A program made the position numbers and the translations under genes. From assembly GCF_001669775.1 (NCBI RefSeq), contig NZ_LXWK01000017.1, positions 1 to 64,000 of the forward strand: a DNA stretch of 64,000 nt, given 5' to 3'. Below, piece by piece: positions 10,645 through 18,815 of this stretch (its first letter is position 1; each line of letters opens with the position of its first letter). The notes beneath the pieces were generated by a model that was not told where the DNA came from, did not search any database, and saw nothing but the letters and a program-made list of their open reading frames with translations. Origin of the DNA: Rheinheimera sp. SA_1. GTDB taxonomy: Bacteria; Pseudomonadota; Gammaproteobacteria; Enterobacterales; Alteromonadaceae.

Positions 10645-11544
10645 TTAAGGCAGTGGCATTACGTCCACTGCCACTTCTAATAGATGCTCCCCTAATCCCT
10701 GCAACACGCCTTTGAGCGGCACTACATCGGCGTAATCGCGGCCGTACGCCAGCGTCAAATGCCGCTCATCCGGTAGCAAATTATTGGTCGGGTCAAAATC
10801 GACCCAACCTAACTCTGGATCATAAACCGCAAACCAAGCGTGGGAGGCGTCAGCGCCAACCAAACGCTCAAAGCCTTCTGGCGGCTGGGTTTCCAGATAA
10901 CCGCTGACATAACGGGCCGGAATACCCACGGCGCGCAGGCAGCTGATCGCGAGCTGGGCAAAATCCTGACAAACACCCCGCCGATGTTCCAGTACTTCGC
11001 TGACTGGCGTTATCACTGAACTGAATTCTGGATCGTAACTAAACTCGTTAAAGATCAACGATGTTAATGCCGAGACGTTTTCCAGCACAGTCCGGTGTGG
11101 CTGTTGCACTTGCGCCCATAAAGCGGCGGCACCTGGCAACAACGGGATCATCCGGCTGGCAAAACGGCATTGCCGGGCTAACAACAGGTCTTTGCTTGCC
11201 AGGATTTGGTTGTGTGGCGACTGGTTGATAAAACAATGCTGCAACTGGTCGAAATCCACACCTTTGGCCAATTGCCCGGCTAAATAACGCGGTTGCACTT
11301 CAACAATCGAAGACGCCAACACCGACAATTCCTGATGCGGGCTCTGCAAATGAATAAAATGCCGCACATTGCCAAAACTATCGAGATGCGAATACAAGCC
11401 ACTGGCGACAGGTGTCACTTGAATTGAGCTTTGCAACACCTGCTGATAAGGCAATTGCCGCGGTTGCAGACAGGCCAAATTGTAGCTATTGGCAATCGGC
11501 TGCTGATATTGGTAGCGGGTCAGATGGCTAAGCTGATACTTCAT
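10645..11544 (-). CDS. Transglutaminase-like protein of the ATP-grasp/alpha-E operon
   Basis: A 299-residue transglutaminase-fold protein with the BTLCP-type N-terminal beta domain (residues 1 to about 95). The catalytic triad is visible as Cys192 (RRGVCQDFAQ), His235 (ADASHAWF) and Asp251 (WVDFDPTN). No signal peptide or membrane segment is seen, so it is cytoplasmic. It is the last gene of a four-gene leftward operon with two circularly permuted ATP-grasp proteins and an alpha-E protein. Comparative work on this gene set proposed that ATP-grasp enzymes build or ligate peptides and that the transglutaminase acts as peptidase or cross-linker. The substrate is unknown. The 60-bp gap before it contains no obvious promoter. 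Confidence 0.88.
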   Translation of the reverse strand: MKYQLSHLTRYQYQQPIANSYNLACLQPRQLPYQQVLQSSIQVTPVASGLYSHLDSFGNVRHFIHLQSPHQELSVLASSIVEVQPRYLAGQLAKGVDFDQLQHCFINQSPHNQILASKDLLLARQCRFASRMIPLLPGAAALWAQVQQPHRTVLENVSALTSLIFNEFSYDPEFSSVITPVSEVLEHRRGVCQDFAQLAISCLRAVGIPARYVSGYLETQPPEGFERLVGADASHAWFAVYDPELGWVDFDPTNNLLPDERHLTLAYGRDYADVVPLKGVLQGLGEHLLEVAVDVMPLP

Positions 11545-11604
11545 GCACGCTCCGGTTACTGGCTGCTCGCCGCTTCATTTGCTTCTTCATTAAAAGCACT
11601 GTCA

Positions 11605-14010
11605 TCAAAAACTCTGCCAGGCGCTGTGCTGCTGCGCATGATTAAAGTACGACAAGGTTATGCTGTCCGATAATTGGCGCAATCGGTGCTGCAACTGATT
11701 CAGCAACATGCCAAGCGCTGGCGTGGCTTGTTGTTCACTATCAAACAAACTTTGGGGGTCTGCCAGTTGTAACAACGACACCAGCTCCAGCGCAATCCGC
11801 TGCTCTGGACTTAACATCGTTGATGCGGCCAGCTGCGGTAATTTGGCACATTGCCGCTGAATACGGGCGCACTGATAACCCACAGATCTGGGGGTACTAT
11901 CGTCCAGCAATAACAAATCAATAATTGCCAACGGGTGGAGTTCACTGCGATAACGCCGCCGATACGTCATTAAGGTATCGGCCATCCGTAGCACCGCTTC
12001 CATCAAAGCCGCACTGGTCGGCGGTGCTGGTTGCTGCGGCACGAACACTGTTTGCAATAACGCCGAGGTTTGCAGCGCCCGTTCCAGATGCTGGCCTAAA
12101 TCCATCATCCGCAGCGTCTGCGTGCGGCTCATCGTTTCATTGTTCAAGCCATAAATAGCGGTTTGCAGCAGAATGATTTCATCTAATTGGCGCAGTAACG
12201 CTGCCGGTTGTTGCCATTTTAATTGCTGCGGCCACTGATAAATGGCGCTTTGTAGTTTATCTAATACATACCAGGTATCTTCGCCGAAATACTCCCGCAC
12301 TGACTGCGCGTTGAATAGCAGATGTTTCAGCACTGCGACAATGCCGGTCGAATTTTGTGGCTCAAACATTTGTTCCATCAAATCCGGCAAAGACAAATGC
12401 GCTGCAGCGACCAACTGACTGCCATTGGCTTTCAGGCAAAATCTTAACAACGCCAGCGCATCTTCACCTGCTTCCGGCGCATGCTGCGGATTAGCCTGTG
12501 GATTGGCAATCAGCGGCAACGCCGAGCGCAGCGCCCGACAAATCAGATTTAACCTTTCGTTATAACGCCCTAGCCAAAATAAATGGTCAGCCACCCGGCT
12601 TGGCACCAAACCACTTTGCCGTGACAACGACAATTGCTGGACGCTACTTTGCAGCAAACTGCTGGTTTGACCGCGATCCGCCAGCACCCAGACATCCTTT
12701 ACCGTGAGCTCAGCCTGCGGCACTTCGGCGTTTTGTAGTGCCATGGCATCCAAGGCAAGTCTGGCATAAGCCCCCGGCAACACACTGACTTTTTCCGGCT
12801 GCAACAAACTAAATAATCGCAATTGCCCTGCCAGCATTTGTTCGCCTGCTGCCGGATGCCAGCAGGCTAGCTGACTGAGTGGTTGTAATTCGATGGCAAT
12901 ATAAGCGGCGGGTTGTTGCTTAATTTGGGCTTTGAGTTCTGTATAAGACTCGACTGCCGTCTTATCTGCCACTAACCGACTTAAGTGATAGCGTCGGCCA
13001 TCCCGCTGATCCACCAACCGATAATTCGCAGGTGCCGCCCAAAATTGCTGCAACTGCACTTCATCACCAAGCCACAACGCCGGCGCCGAAGGCAATAATA
13101 ATGGCTCGCCCAATAACGCCTGGCACAAGGCTGGCATAAAGGGCAATAACAAGCCGCTATCCAACAAACTGGTACCCGGCGGATTGGCGCAAAATAATTG
13201 CTGCTGGCGAATACTTTGCAGCAAGCCAGCGCAACCACTGCCAGATGGATCCAGTTCCAGCGGATCGGTTTTCGCATCGGCTAAATAGCGTAATAAACTG
13301 GCTACCGGCTGCAAACCGGTCAGCGTTTTTAGCCAGAGCCGACCATCTTTAAACATCAAATCCGCGCCATGCACCAGCGCGATATCCAGATAATTAGCCA
13401 GGAATGCTTGTTCAAAATAACCGGCGTTTTTCGCCACCGGCGCCAATAAACCCACCAAGGTACTGCGATCGGCAGCAGGTTGTTGTAACAGCTGCAATAA
13501 CTGGCGAAAAAATCCGGCCAGCTGGGCTTTTGGGAGTGCCGGTAATTGACTGCCACAATGGTTAAACGCCAGCCGGTGTTCCAATAAATAGCCCAGGCCA
13601 TCCGGCAACTGGCTAAAATCCGCCAGCACACAAAACTCACCGGCAGCATTTTTGCCGACATCGGCAGACAATAACGGCAACCAGGCGCTGGGTGCGGCCC
13701 CTGCATTGGCAACGTTGAATAGTCCACAGGCTGGCAACAGATAATTGCCTGAAAGATAAAGTAAATCAGCTGGGATGATATTGTCTTGCAGCAATTGCTG
13801 CGGGCCATATAGATCGGCCAACACCGCAGCCAGCAACCGGTGGCGCTGCGCCAGTCCCAGTTCCAGCTGTTGCCATTGCGCCTCATCGATCAGCCAGGGC
13901 GAACCATCCAGCGTACGGGCGCCACTTTGCCATGGCTCGCCATCAATACCATTTTCACGCAGTTCATGCTGCAACTGCTGATGGAACTGCAGACGATCCA
14001 CTGCGCTCAT
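11605..14010 (-). CDS. Fusion protein: degenerate circularly permuted ATP-grasp plus alpha-E domain
   Basis: About 801 residues in two halves. The N-terminal half (about 1-470) resembles the circularly permuted ATP-grasp protein two genes upstream (shared IPADLLYLSGNYLLPACG and YLLEHRLA segments). The C-terminal half (about 490-800) is an alpha-E helical domain (ADHLFWLGRYNERL, RMMDLGQHLERAL). The ATP-grasp half lacks two motifs that are intact in the upstream paralogue: the RRVDD segment is replaced by RYLAD, and the KPANESGGYG nucleotide-binding loop is missing. It may therefore be a scaffold rather than an active ligase (inference). I start at the ATG at 14010, preceded by AGGA and aligning with the family; an in-frame start at 14160 would overlap the alpha-E gene by about 100 bp with unrelated sequence. 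Confidence 0.82.
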   Translation of the reverse strand: MSAVDRLQFHQQLQHELRENGIDGEPWQSGARTLDGSPWLIDEAQWQQLELGLAQRHRLLAAVLADLYGPQQLLQDNIIPADLLYLSGNYLLPACGLFNVANAGAAPSAWLPLLSADVGKNAAGEFCVLADFSQLPDGLGYLLEHRLAFNHCGSQLPALPKAQLAGFFRQLLQLLQQPAADRSTLVGLLAPVAKNAGYFEQAFLANYLDIALVHGADLMFKDGRLWLKTLTGLQPVASLLRYLADAKTDPLELDPSGSGCAGLLQSIRQQQLFCANPPGTSLLDSGLLLPFMPALCQALLGEPLLLPSAPALWLGDEVQLQQFWAAPANYRLVDQRDGRRYHLSRLVADKTAVESYTELKAQIKQQPAAYIAIELQPLSQLACWHPAAGEQMLAGQLRLFSLLQPEKVSVLPGAYARLALDAMALQNAEVPQAELTVKDVWVLADRGQTSSLLQSSVQQLSLSRQSGLVPSRVADHLFWLGRYNERLNLICRALRSALPLIANPQANPQHAPEAGEDALALLRFCLKANGSQLVAAAHLSLPDLMEQMFEPQNSTGIVAVLKHLLFNAQSVREYFGEDTWYVLDKLQSAIYQWPQQLKWQQPAALLRQLDEIILLQTAIYGLNNETMSRTQTLRMMDLGQHLERALQTSALLQTVFVPQQPAPPTSAALMEAVLRMADTLMTYRRRYRSELHPLAIIDLLLLDDSTPRSVGYQCARIQRQCAKLPQLAASTMLSPEQRIALELVSLLQLADPQSLFDSEQQATPALGMLLNQLQHRLRQLSDSITLSYFNHAQQHSAWQSF

Positions 14011-14062
14011 ACGATGGTTCCTTTTGCGGGCCGATTTGTCGGTCGCTGTTTGTCCGGCAGCA

Positions 14063-15049
14063 TCAGGCCGACTTTTGCTGCGTTTGCGCTGCCAGTGGAG
14101 CCTGACATGGTGCCAAAATCGCCTGATGCAAACTGATAATACCAGCCTGAATATGATCAATCAGACTATGCAATTGCTCGGTCGATAATTCCGCTAACGC
14201 CTGATGCTGTAATAATGACTGCAACTGATACACCTGCTGCAAAATACTAACACTATGCGGTAAACCACGTGCCGATGCACCGACTCTGTTCAGACAATAA
14301 GCAATAGAACGCGGAAAATCGGCATAAGTCAGCAGATAATCAATGGCATCGACATCGGCCGCCTGATGCGCCACATAATGCTGATAAGATTCCACCCCGC
14401 CCAGGGCATTCAAAATCGAGGTCCAACGAAATTTCGGCCTTTTGATTTGGGTGGGTTGTAACTGCTGTAGCACCATCACATCCATAATGCGGGTGGTCAT
14501 ATCGGCGCGTTCAACATGACGGCCAATATTAAACAAATCAAAGGCCTCGCTACGCAGCATGGTACCGTCCAATACACCAACCACCATCTGACAACGACGG
14601 CTGACTTCACTCATCAGCTGATAACGCTGCTGTCGGCTCACCGCCATGCTGCAGTTTTGCTGCAGGAACAAATCAAGTGCATTCAGCTCTTCCCACATAT
14701 CACGGGGAATAAGTGGCCGGATGGTGCGCGCATTGTATTTCAGCGCACTGCTGGTATACAAAATCGACACCGGGCTGTCGGCTGCATTTATTAAATACGC
14801 CATCACCGCTTTTTCGGTATCGGCGACACTCAGTTTTCCTTGTTCACCATCCACCGCCGCAGCTGCTGTTCCCAAGATAGCTTTACTGTCCTGTCCCAAC
14901 ACTTCAAGCAAAATTGGCCAGCCAAATTGCGTATCCTGATGACTGTCGATCAGCAAGTGACTGGTGGCGTTAATCAGCCTGGCCGTGTCGTCAAGCCGCT
15001 CTAAATAACGACCGAGCCAGAAAATATGTTCTACCGATTTTAATAACAT
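14063..15049 (-). CDS. Alpha-E domain protein
   Basis: A 328-residue, mostly alpha-helical protein of the alpha-E family (DUF403). It opens with the family signature VEHIFWLGRYLERLDDTARLI and has a second copy of the motif type, LFNIGRHVERADMTTRIMDV, in the middle. The family is found almost only beside circularly permuted ATP-grasp and transglutaminase genes, and the conserved Glu/Arg residues led to the proposal of a catalytic or partner role. The start is 3 bp after the stop of the upstream ATP-grasp gene, so translation is coupled. No signal peptide. The biochemical function is not established. Confidence 0.87.
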   Translation of the reverse strand: MLLKSVEHIFWLGRYLERLDDTARLINATSHLLIDSHQDTQFGWPILLEVLGQDSKAILGTAAAAVDGEQGKLSVADTEKAVMAYLINAADSPVSILYTSSALKYNARTIRPLIPRDMWEELNALDLFLQQNCSMAVSRQQRYQLMSEVSRRCQMVVGVLDGTMLRSEAFDLFNIGRHVERADMTTRIMDVMVLQQLQPTQIKRPKFRWTSILNALGGVESYQHYVAHQAADVDAIDYLLTYADFPRSIAYCLNRVGASARGLPHSVSILQQVYQLQSLLQHQALAELSTEQLHSLIDHIQAGIISLHQAILAPCQAPLAAQTQQKSA

Positions 15050-15052
15050 AAG

Positions 15053-16516
15053 TTACACCTCATCATTGATGATCCAGGTATCTTTACTACCACCGCCCTG
15101 CGACGAATTCACCACCAAAGAGCCTTTGCGTAGCGCGACCCGACTTAAACCGCCGGTACTGCAATACAGGTCTTGTCCTTGCAAAATAAAAGGCCGTAGA
15201 TCCAAATGCCGCGGCTCCAGCTCGCCGTCACATAAGGTTGGTGCTGTCGATAACGCCAAGGTTGGCTGGGCGATAAAATTGCGAGGGTTAGCGATAATGG
15301 CGGCAGCCATCTCGTCCCTTTCGACCTGGGTGGAACGTGGCCCAATCAAAATGCCATAACCGCCGGATTCATTGGCCGGTTTCACCACCAGCTGATCTAA
15401 GTTCGCTAGTACATAACCACGATCTTTTTCATCCGAGCATAAAAAGGTCGGTACATTGTCGATCAATGGTTTTTCGCCTAAATAATATTCAATAATTTTA
15501 GGCACATAAGCATAAATCACTTTGTCGTCAGCCACCCCGGAGCCAGGCGCATTGGCAATCGCCACTTGCCCCTTGGCCCAGGCTTTAAATAACCCAGGCA
15601 CGCCAAGCACTGAATCCGACCGGAACACGGTGGGATCGAGGAAAATGTCGTCAACGCGGCGGTAAATCACATCCACTTTTTGCCGGCCATGCAAAGTGCG
15701 TAAATACACACCATCATCTTCGACGGTTAAATCGGTATTTTCCGCCAGCTCAATGCCCATTTGTTGCGCTAAAAAACTATGTTCAAAATAGGCTGAGTTA
15801 TAAATGCCGGGCGTTAACAACACGATACAAGGCACATCACCCGGCCTTGGCGAAAGCGAGGCCAGCATTTTCCACAGCTGATGCGGATAATCGTCGACCG
15901 GCACTATGGTTGAGTCGGCGAACAGTTCCGGAAACACCCGTTTCATCACGGTGCGGTTTTCCAGCATATACGACACGCCCGACGGCACCCGCAAATTATC
16001 TTCCAGCACCAGAAAACGCCCGGTCTCATCGCGGACTAAATCGGTGCCACAGATATGCGCCCAGACGCCAAAAGGAGGCGACACGCCCCGACATGGTGCA
16101 AGAAAATTACGCGAATCGAGCACTAAATCAGCCGGCAGGATGCCGTCTTTTAGCACTTTTTGCTCGTGATACAAATCATCGATAAACAGGTTCAGCGCCT
16201 GCAACCGCTGGGTTAAACCCGCACTGGTTTTGCGCCATTCCGACAAAGGAATAGTACGCGGCATCACATCCAGCGGCCAACCTCGGTCGATATTCTGCCC
16301 TTCGCTATAGAGAGTGAAACATACGCCCATCGCGCTAATTGTCTGATTTAACAGCTGTTGACGGGCTAACAGCTCGGCACGACCATGTTTATCAATAAAA
16401 CGGGCAATTGCCGCAGCGGGTAATCTCGGCTGACCGGTCGCCGCGACCAGCTCGTCATAACAACCCTCGGTAAAGGGATAACCACTAAAACTGCTGGTGT
16501 GTATCGGTGCTGTCAT
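15053..16516 (-). CDS. Circularly permuted type 2 ATP-grasp protein
   Basis: A protein of about 487 residues, first gene of the operon. It has the full set of motifs of this family: YSEGQNIDRGWPLDVMPR near the N-terminus, DNLRVPSGVSYMLENR, VDVIYRRVDDIFLDP, IANAPGSGVADDK and the nucleotide-binding loop VVKPANESGGYGILIGP, ending in SRVALRKGSLVVNSSQGGGSKDTW. ATP-grasp enzymes join a carboxylate to an amine or thiol through an acyl-phosphate; this branch is predicted to make short peptides or peptide tags, with no defined product. GGAGG is 9 bp before the ATG at 16516 and only 3 bp before the ATG at 16522, so I prefer the inner start. Confidence 0.87.
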   Translation of the reverse strand: MTAPIHTSSFSGYPFTEGCYDELVAATGQPRLPAAAIARFIDKHGRAELLARQQLLNQTISAMGVCFTLYSEGQNIDRGWPLDVMPRTIPLSEWRKTSAGLTQRLQALNLFIDDLYHEQKVLKDGILPADLVLDSRNFLAPCRGVSPPFGVWAHICGTDLVRDETGRFLVLEDNLRVPSGVSYMLENRTVMKRVFPELFADSTIVPVDDYPHQLWKMLASLSPRPGDVPCIVLLTPGIYNSAYFEHSFLAQQMGIELAENTDLTVEDDGVYLRTLHGRQKVDVIYRRVDDIFLDPTVFRSDSVLGVPGLFKAWAKGQVAIANAPGSGVADDKVIYAYVPKIIEYYLGEKPLIDNVPTFLCSDEKDRGYVLANLDQLVVKPANESGGYGILIGPRSTQVERDEMAAAIIANPRNFIAQPTLALSTAPTLCDGELEPRHLDLRPFILQGQDLYCSTGGLSRVALRKGSLVVNSSQGGGSKDTWIINDEV

Positions 16517-16784
16517 CGGCATCGTCCTCCTGATCTTTTTTATGCCAGCTACGCGGATTCAGGCGACAGCTGTTTTGGTGCAAAATGCATTGCTATAGGG
16601 ACATGGAGCAAGGGGTGTGCCAGTGGGGATTTTTCGGTTGGGATATTCCAGCGAATAACGGCACAGTGCCCACTGTCCGCTTTCGGACACCCTGCGTTCG
16701 ACTACGCACAGTCTGCTGAATTTTAATCTCAACCAAAAACAAATAAGCCACTGATTTAATTAAACAAAAAACAAAATTTAAAAC
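16517..16784. other. Divergent intergenic region with candidate enhancer dyads
   Basis: Noncoding region between the leftward ATP-grasp operon and the rightward efflux operon. It contains two abutting inverted repeats: ACAGTG-CC-CACTGT (16663-16676) and TGTCCG-N4-CGGACA (16674-16689). The second is centred about 130 bp before the transcription start expected from the -24/-12 element, where activators of sigma-54 promoters bind. No further gene is seen. Confidence 0.5.
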
Positions 16785-16799
16785 TGGTGCGCTTCTTGC
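16785..16799 (+). promoter_or_regulatory. Sigma-54 (-24/-12) promoter of the efflux operon
   Basis: TGGTGCGCTTCTTGC places GG and GC with exactly 10 bases between them and matches TGGYRCG-N4-TTGC throughout apart from the degenerate positions. It lies about 40 bp before the first gene. The operon it precedes encodes its own sigma-54-dependent activator. Confidence 0.75.
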
Positions 16800-16838
16800 C
16801 ATAACCCTACAACTTAATGTCCTTCAGGAAGTTGTATC

Positions 16839-18086
16839 TTGGACCAACCGCTTCAACCGCAGCAGCTGCAAGCCCGGCGCCGACGTGTGTTTATCATCAG
16901 TGCTTTGGTGGCACTCAGTCTGAGTCTGGCCGGCTGGTTTTTACATCGGCTGCTGACCCCGGAACTGCAACGCAGCGAACTGCGTATCGCCACTATTAAA
17001 CTCGGCGATATTGCCAATACTATCAATGGCGCTGGACTGGTGATCCCGGTGCATGAAGCGCAGGTCGCCAGCCCCATCAGCACCCGTGTCAGTAAAATTC
17101 ATGTCAAACCAGGCCAAACCGTGCAAAAAGATCAGCTGCTGCTGGAGCTGGATGATCATGATGTGCAGCTGGCGATTGAAAACCTGCGCGAGCAAATCGC
17201 CCAGCAAGACAGCTTGATGCTGAGCCTGACCGTGGGGATGCAGCAACAACTGAAAAAATTACGCAGCGACATCGAGTTACTGCAACTTGACTTAGCCAGC
17301 TCCAGAGTACGACTCTCTCGTTTTCAGAAACTCGGCGCGCTGGGGATTACCTCGCAGGATGATTTACAAAGTGCCGAGCTGGTGGTGAAACGGGCCGAAG
17401 TGCAATTAAAACAGCAGCAGGAAGCGATAGTCGATACCCAAAAAGCCACCGAAGCCACGCTGGAAAATGCCCGGTTACAACAGTCGATTTTCCAAAAACA
17501 ACTGGCGCAACAACAAAGAGTGCTGGATCGAACCCAGGTCAAAGCGCCGTTTGCCGGCATGCTCACCTGGTTGCCGACCGACGAAGGTACCGCAATACAG
17601 GCTGGCGAATTGGTTGCCAAATTGGCCCAGCTGGATAACTACCGGGTGGAAGTGTCGGTATCGGACTTTTACAGTCGTTATCTAGAGCCCGGTCAGCCAG
17701 TGCGGCTAACCTACAATCAGGAAACATTAATCGGGGAAGTGCAAACCATATTGCCGGAAATCAACAATGGTACGGTACGGCTTTATGTCAGTTTGCAACA
17801 GCCAAACCATCCACTATTACGCAATAAACTGCGGATTGAAGCCAATATTATTACTCAGCAAAAACAACAGACGTTGATCGTTGAACGGGGTACGGCGATC
17901 AAAGGCAGCGGAGCGCAGCAGGTATATCTGCTCAAAGACGGTGTCGCCGAAAAAACCATGCTGGAGTTTGGCCTGGCCGACTCAGGGCAAATTGAAGTGC
18001 TGAGCGGCGCCACTGCCGGTATGGAACTGATTATTTCCGAACTCAACAGTTATCAGCATTTAACCCAGATCCGGGTTTCAGACTAA
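16839..18086 (+). CDS. Periplasmic adaptor (HlyD/MacA-type) of an ABC efflux system
   Basis: A 415-residue membrane-fusion protein. One N-terminal transmembrane anchor lies at about residues 18-36 (VFIISALVALSLSLAGWFL). A biotinyl-lipoyl-like half follows (VASPISTRVSKIHVKPGQTV), then a long coiled-coil hairpin at about 105-220 rich in Gln/Leu, the second lipoyl half (VKAPFAGMLTWLPTDEGTAI) and beta-barrel domains. It should bridge the inner-membrane permeases encoded downstream to an outer-membrane channel; no TolC-type gene is in the window. The start is a TTG with AGGA nine bases upstream; there is no usable ATG. First gene of a six-gene operon. Confidence 0.88.
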   Translation: MDQPLQPQQLQARRRRVFIISALVALSLSLAGWFLHRLLTPELQRSELRIATIKLGDIANTINGAGLVIPVHEAQVASPISTRVSKIHVKPGQTVQKDQLLLELDDHDVQLAIENLREQIAQQDSLMLSLTVGMQQQLKKLRSDIELLQLDLASSRVRLSRFQKLGALGITSQDDLQSAELVVKRAEVQLKQQQEAIVDTQKATEATLENARLQQSIFQKQLAQQQRVLDRTQVKAPFAGMLTWLPTDEGTAIQAGELVAKLAQLDNYRVEVSVSDFYSRYLEPGQPVRLTYNQETLIGEVQTILPEINNGTVRLYVSLQQPNHPLLRNKLRIEANIITQQKQQTLIVERGTAIKGSGAQQVYLLKDGVAEKTMLEFGLADSGQIEVLSGATAGMELIISELNSYQHLTQIRVSD

Positions 18087-18141
18087 CGCATGCATGACCA
18101 GCACCGTCATGCCACGAACACTTTTAACAGGGGAACTACCA

Positions 18142-18804
18142 ATGATTAAACTCAGTGCGATCAGTAAAAACTACCAGACCGACAAAGTACAAACGCGGGC
18201 GCTGGATAATATCAACCTGCAGGTCCAGGCTGGGGAATTCGTATCCATTATGGGTCCTAGCGGCTGCGGCAAAAGTACTTTGCTCAATATCATCGGTTTA
18301 CTCGACCGGCCAGCATCAGGTCAGATTGAAATTAATGGCCAACTGCTCGGCAAATACAGCGATAGTCAGGTGGCGAAACTACGCAACCAGACCTTTGGTT
18401 TTATTTTTCAAAGCTTTCATTTAATCAACGAGCTACGCGTGATCGACAATGTCGAACTGCCCCTGCTGTACCGCAAGATGCCAGCAGCTGAAAGGCGTGC
18501 CAAAGCCAAAGCAGCGTTGGAAAAAGTCGGGTTAACGGCGCGGATGGAGCATTTCCCGAACCAATTATCCGGCGGTCAACAACAACGGGTGGCGATCGCC
18601 AGAGCGATGGTTGGCGAGCCACAAATTTTGCTGGCCGATGAGCCGACCGGTAACCTCGATAGCCAGATGGGCGCCGAAGTGATGTCGCAATTGCTGGCGC
18701 TGAATCAGGCTGGCACCACCATTGTGATGGTGACGCACAATGAGCAAGAAGCCAAACATTCCAACCGCATCGTGCGGGTATTTGATGGTCAACTGGTGCA
18801 ATAA
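18142..18804 (+). CDS. ABC transporter ATPase (MacB/LolD type)
   Basis: A 220-residue ATPase of the MacB/LolD/FtsE class. It shows Walker A GPSGCGKST, Q-loop FIFQSFHLI, signature LSGGQQQRVAIARA, Walker B ILLADEPTGNLDS and the switch His in VMVTHNE. It powers the two FtsX-type permeases that follow, giving a mechanotransmission transporter rather than a classical import channel. I start at the ATG at 18142 (GGGGAA upstream, MIKLSAISK matches the family); a longer reading from 18094 adds 16 unrelated residues. Confidence 0.92.
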   Translation: MIKLSAISKNYQTDKVQTRALDNINLQVQAGEFVSIMGPSGCGKSTLLNIIGLLDRPASGQIEINGQLLGKYSDSQVAKLRNQTFGFIFQSFHLINELRVIDNVELPLLYRKMPAAERRAKAKAALEKVGLTARMEHFPNQLSGGQQQRVAIARAMVGEPQILLADEPTGNLDSQMGAEVMSQLLALNQAGTTIVMVTHNEQEAKHSNRIVRVFDGQLVQ

Positions 18805-18815
18805 CGGGAACTCCA

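Noticed and set aside
10649-10672. GGCAGTGG-N8-CCACTGCC inverted repeat as mutS terminator
   Set aside because: It lies in the coding end of the transglutaminase gene and has no T-run; possible but unsupported.
14011-14160. 50-residue N-terminal extension of the fusion protein
   Set aside because: Overlaps the upstream alpha-E gene, is basic and unlike the family, and a well-placed AGGA precedes the inner ATG.
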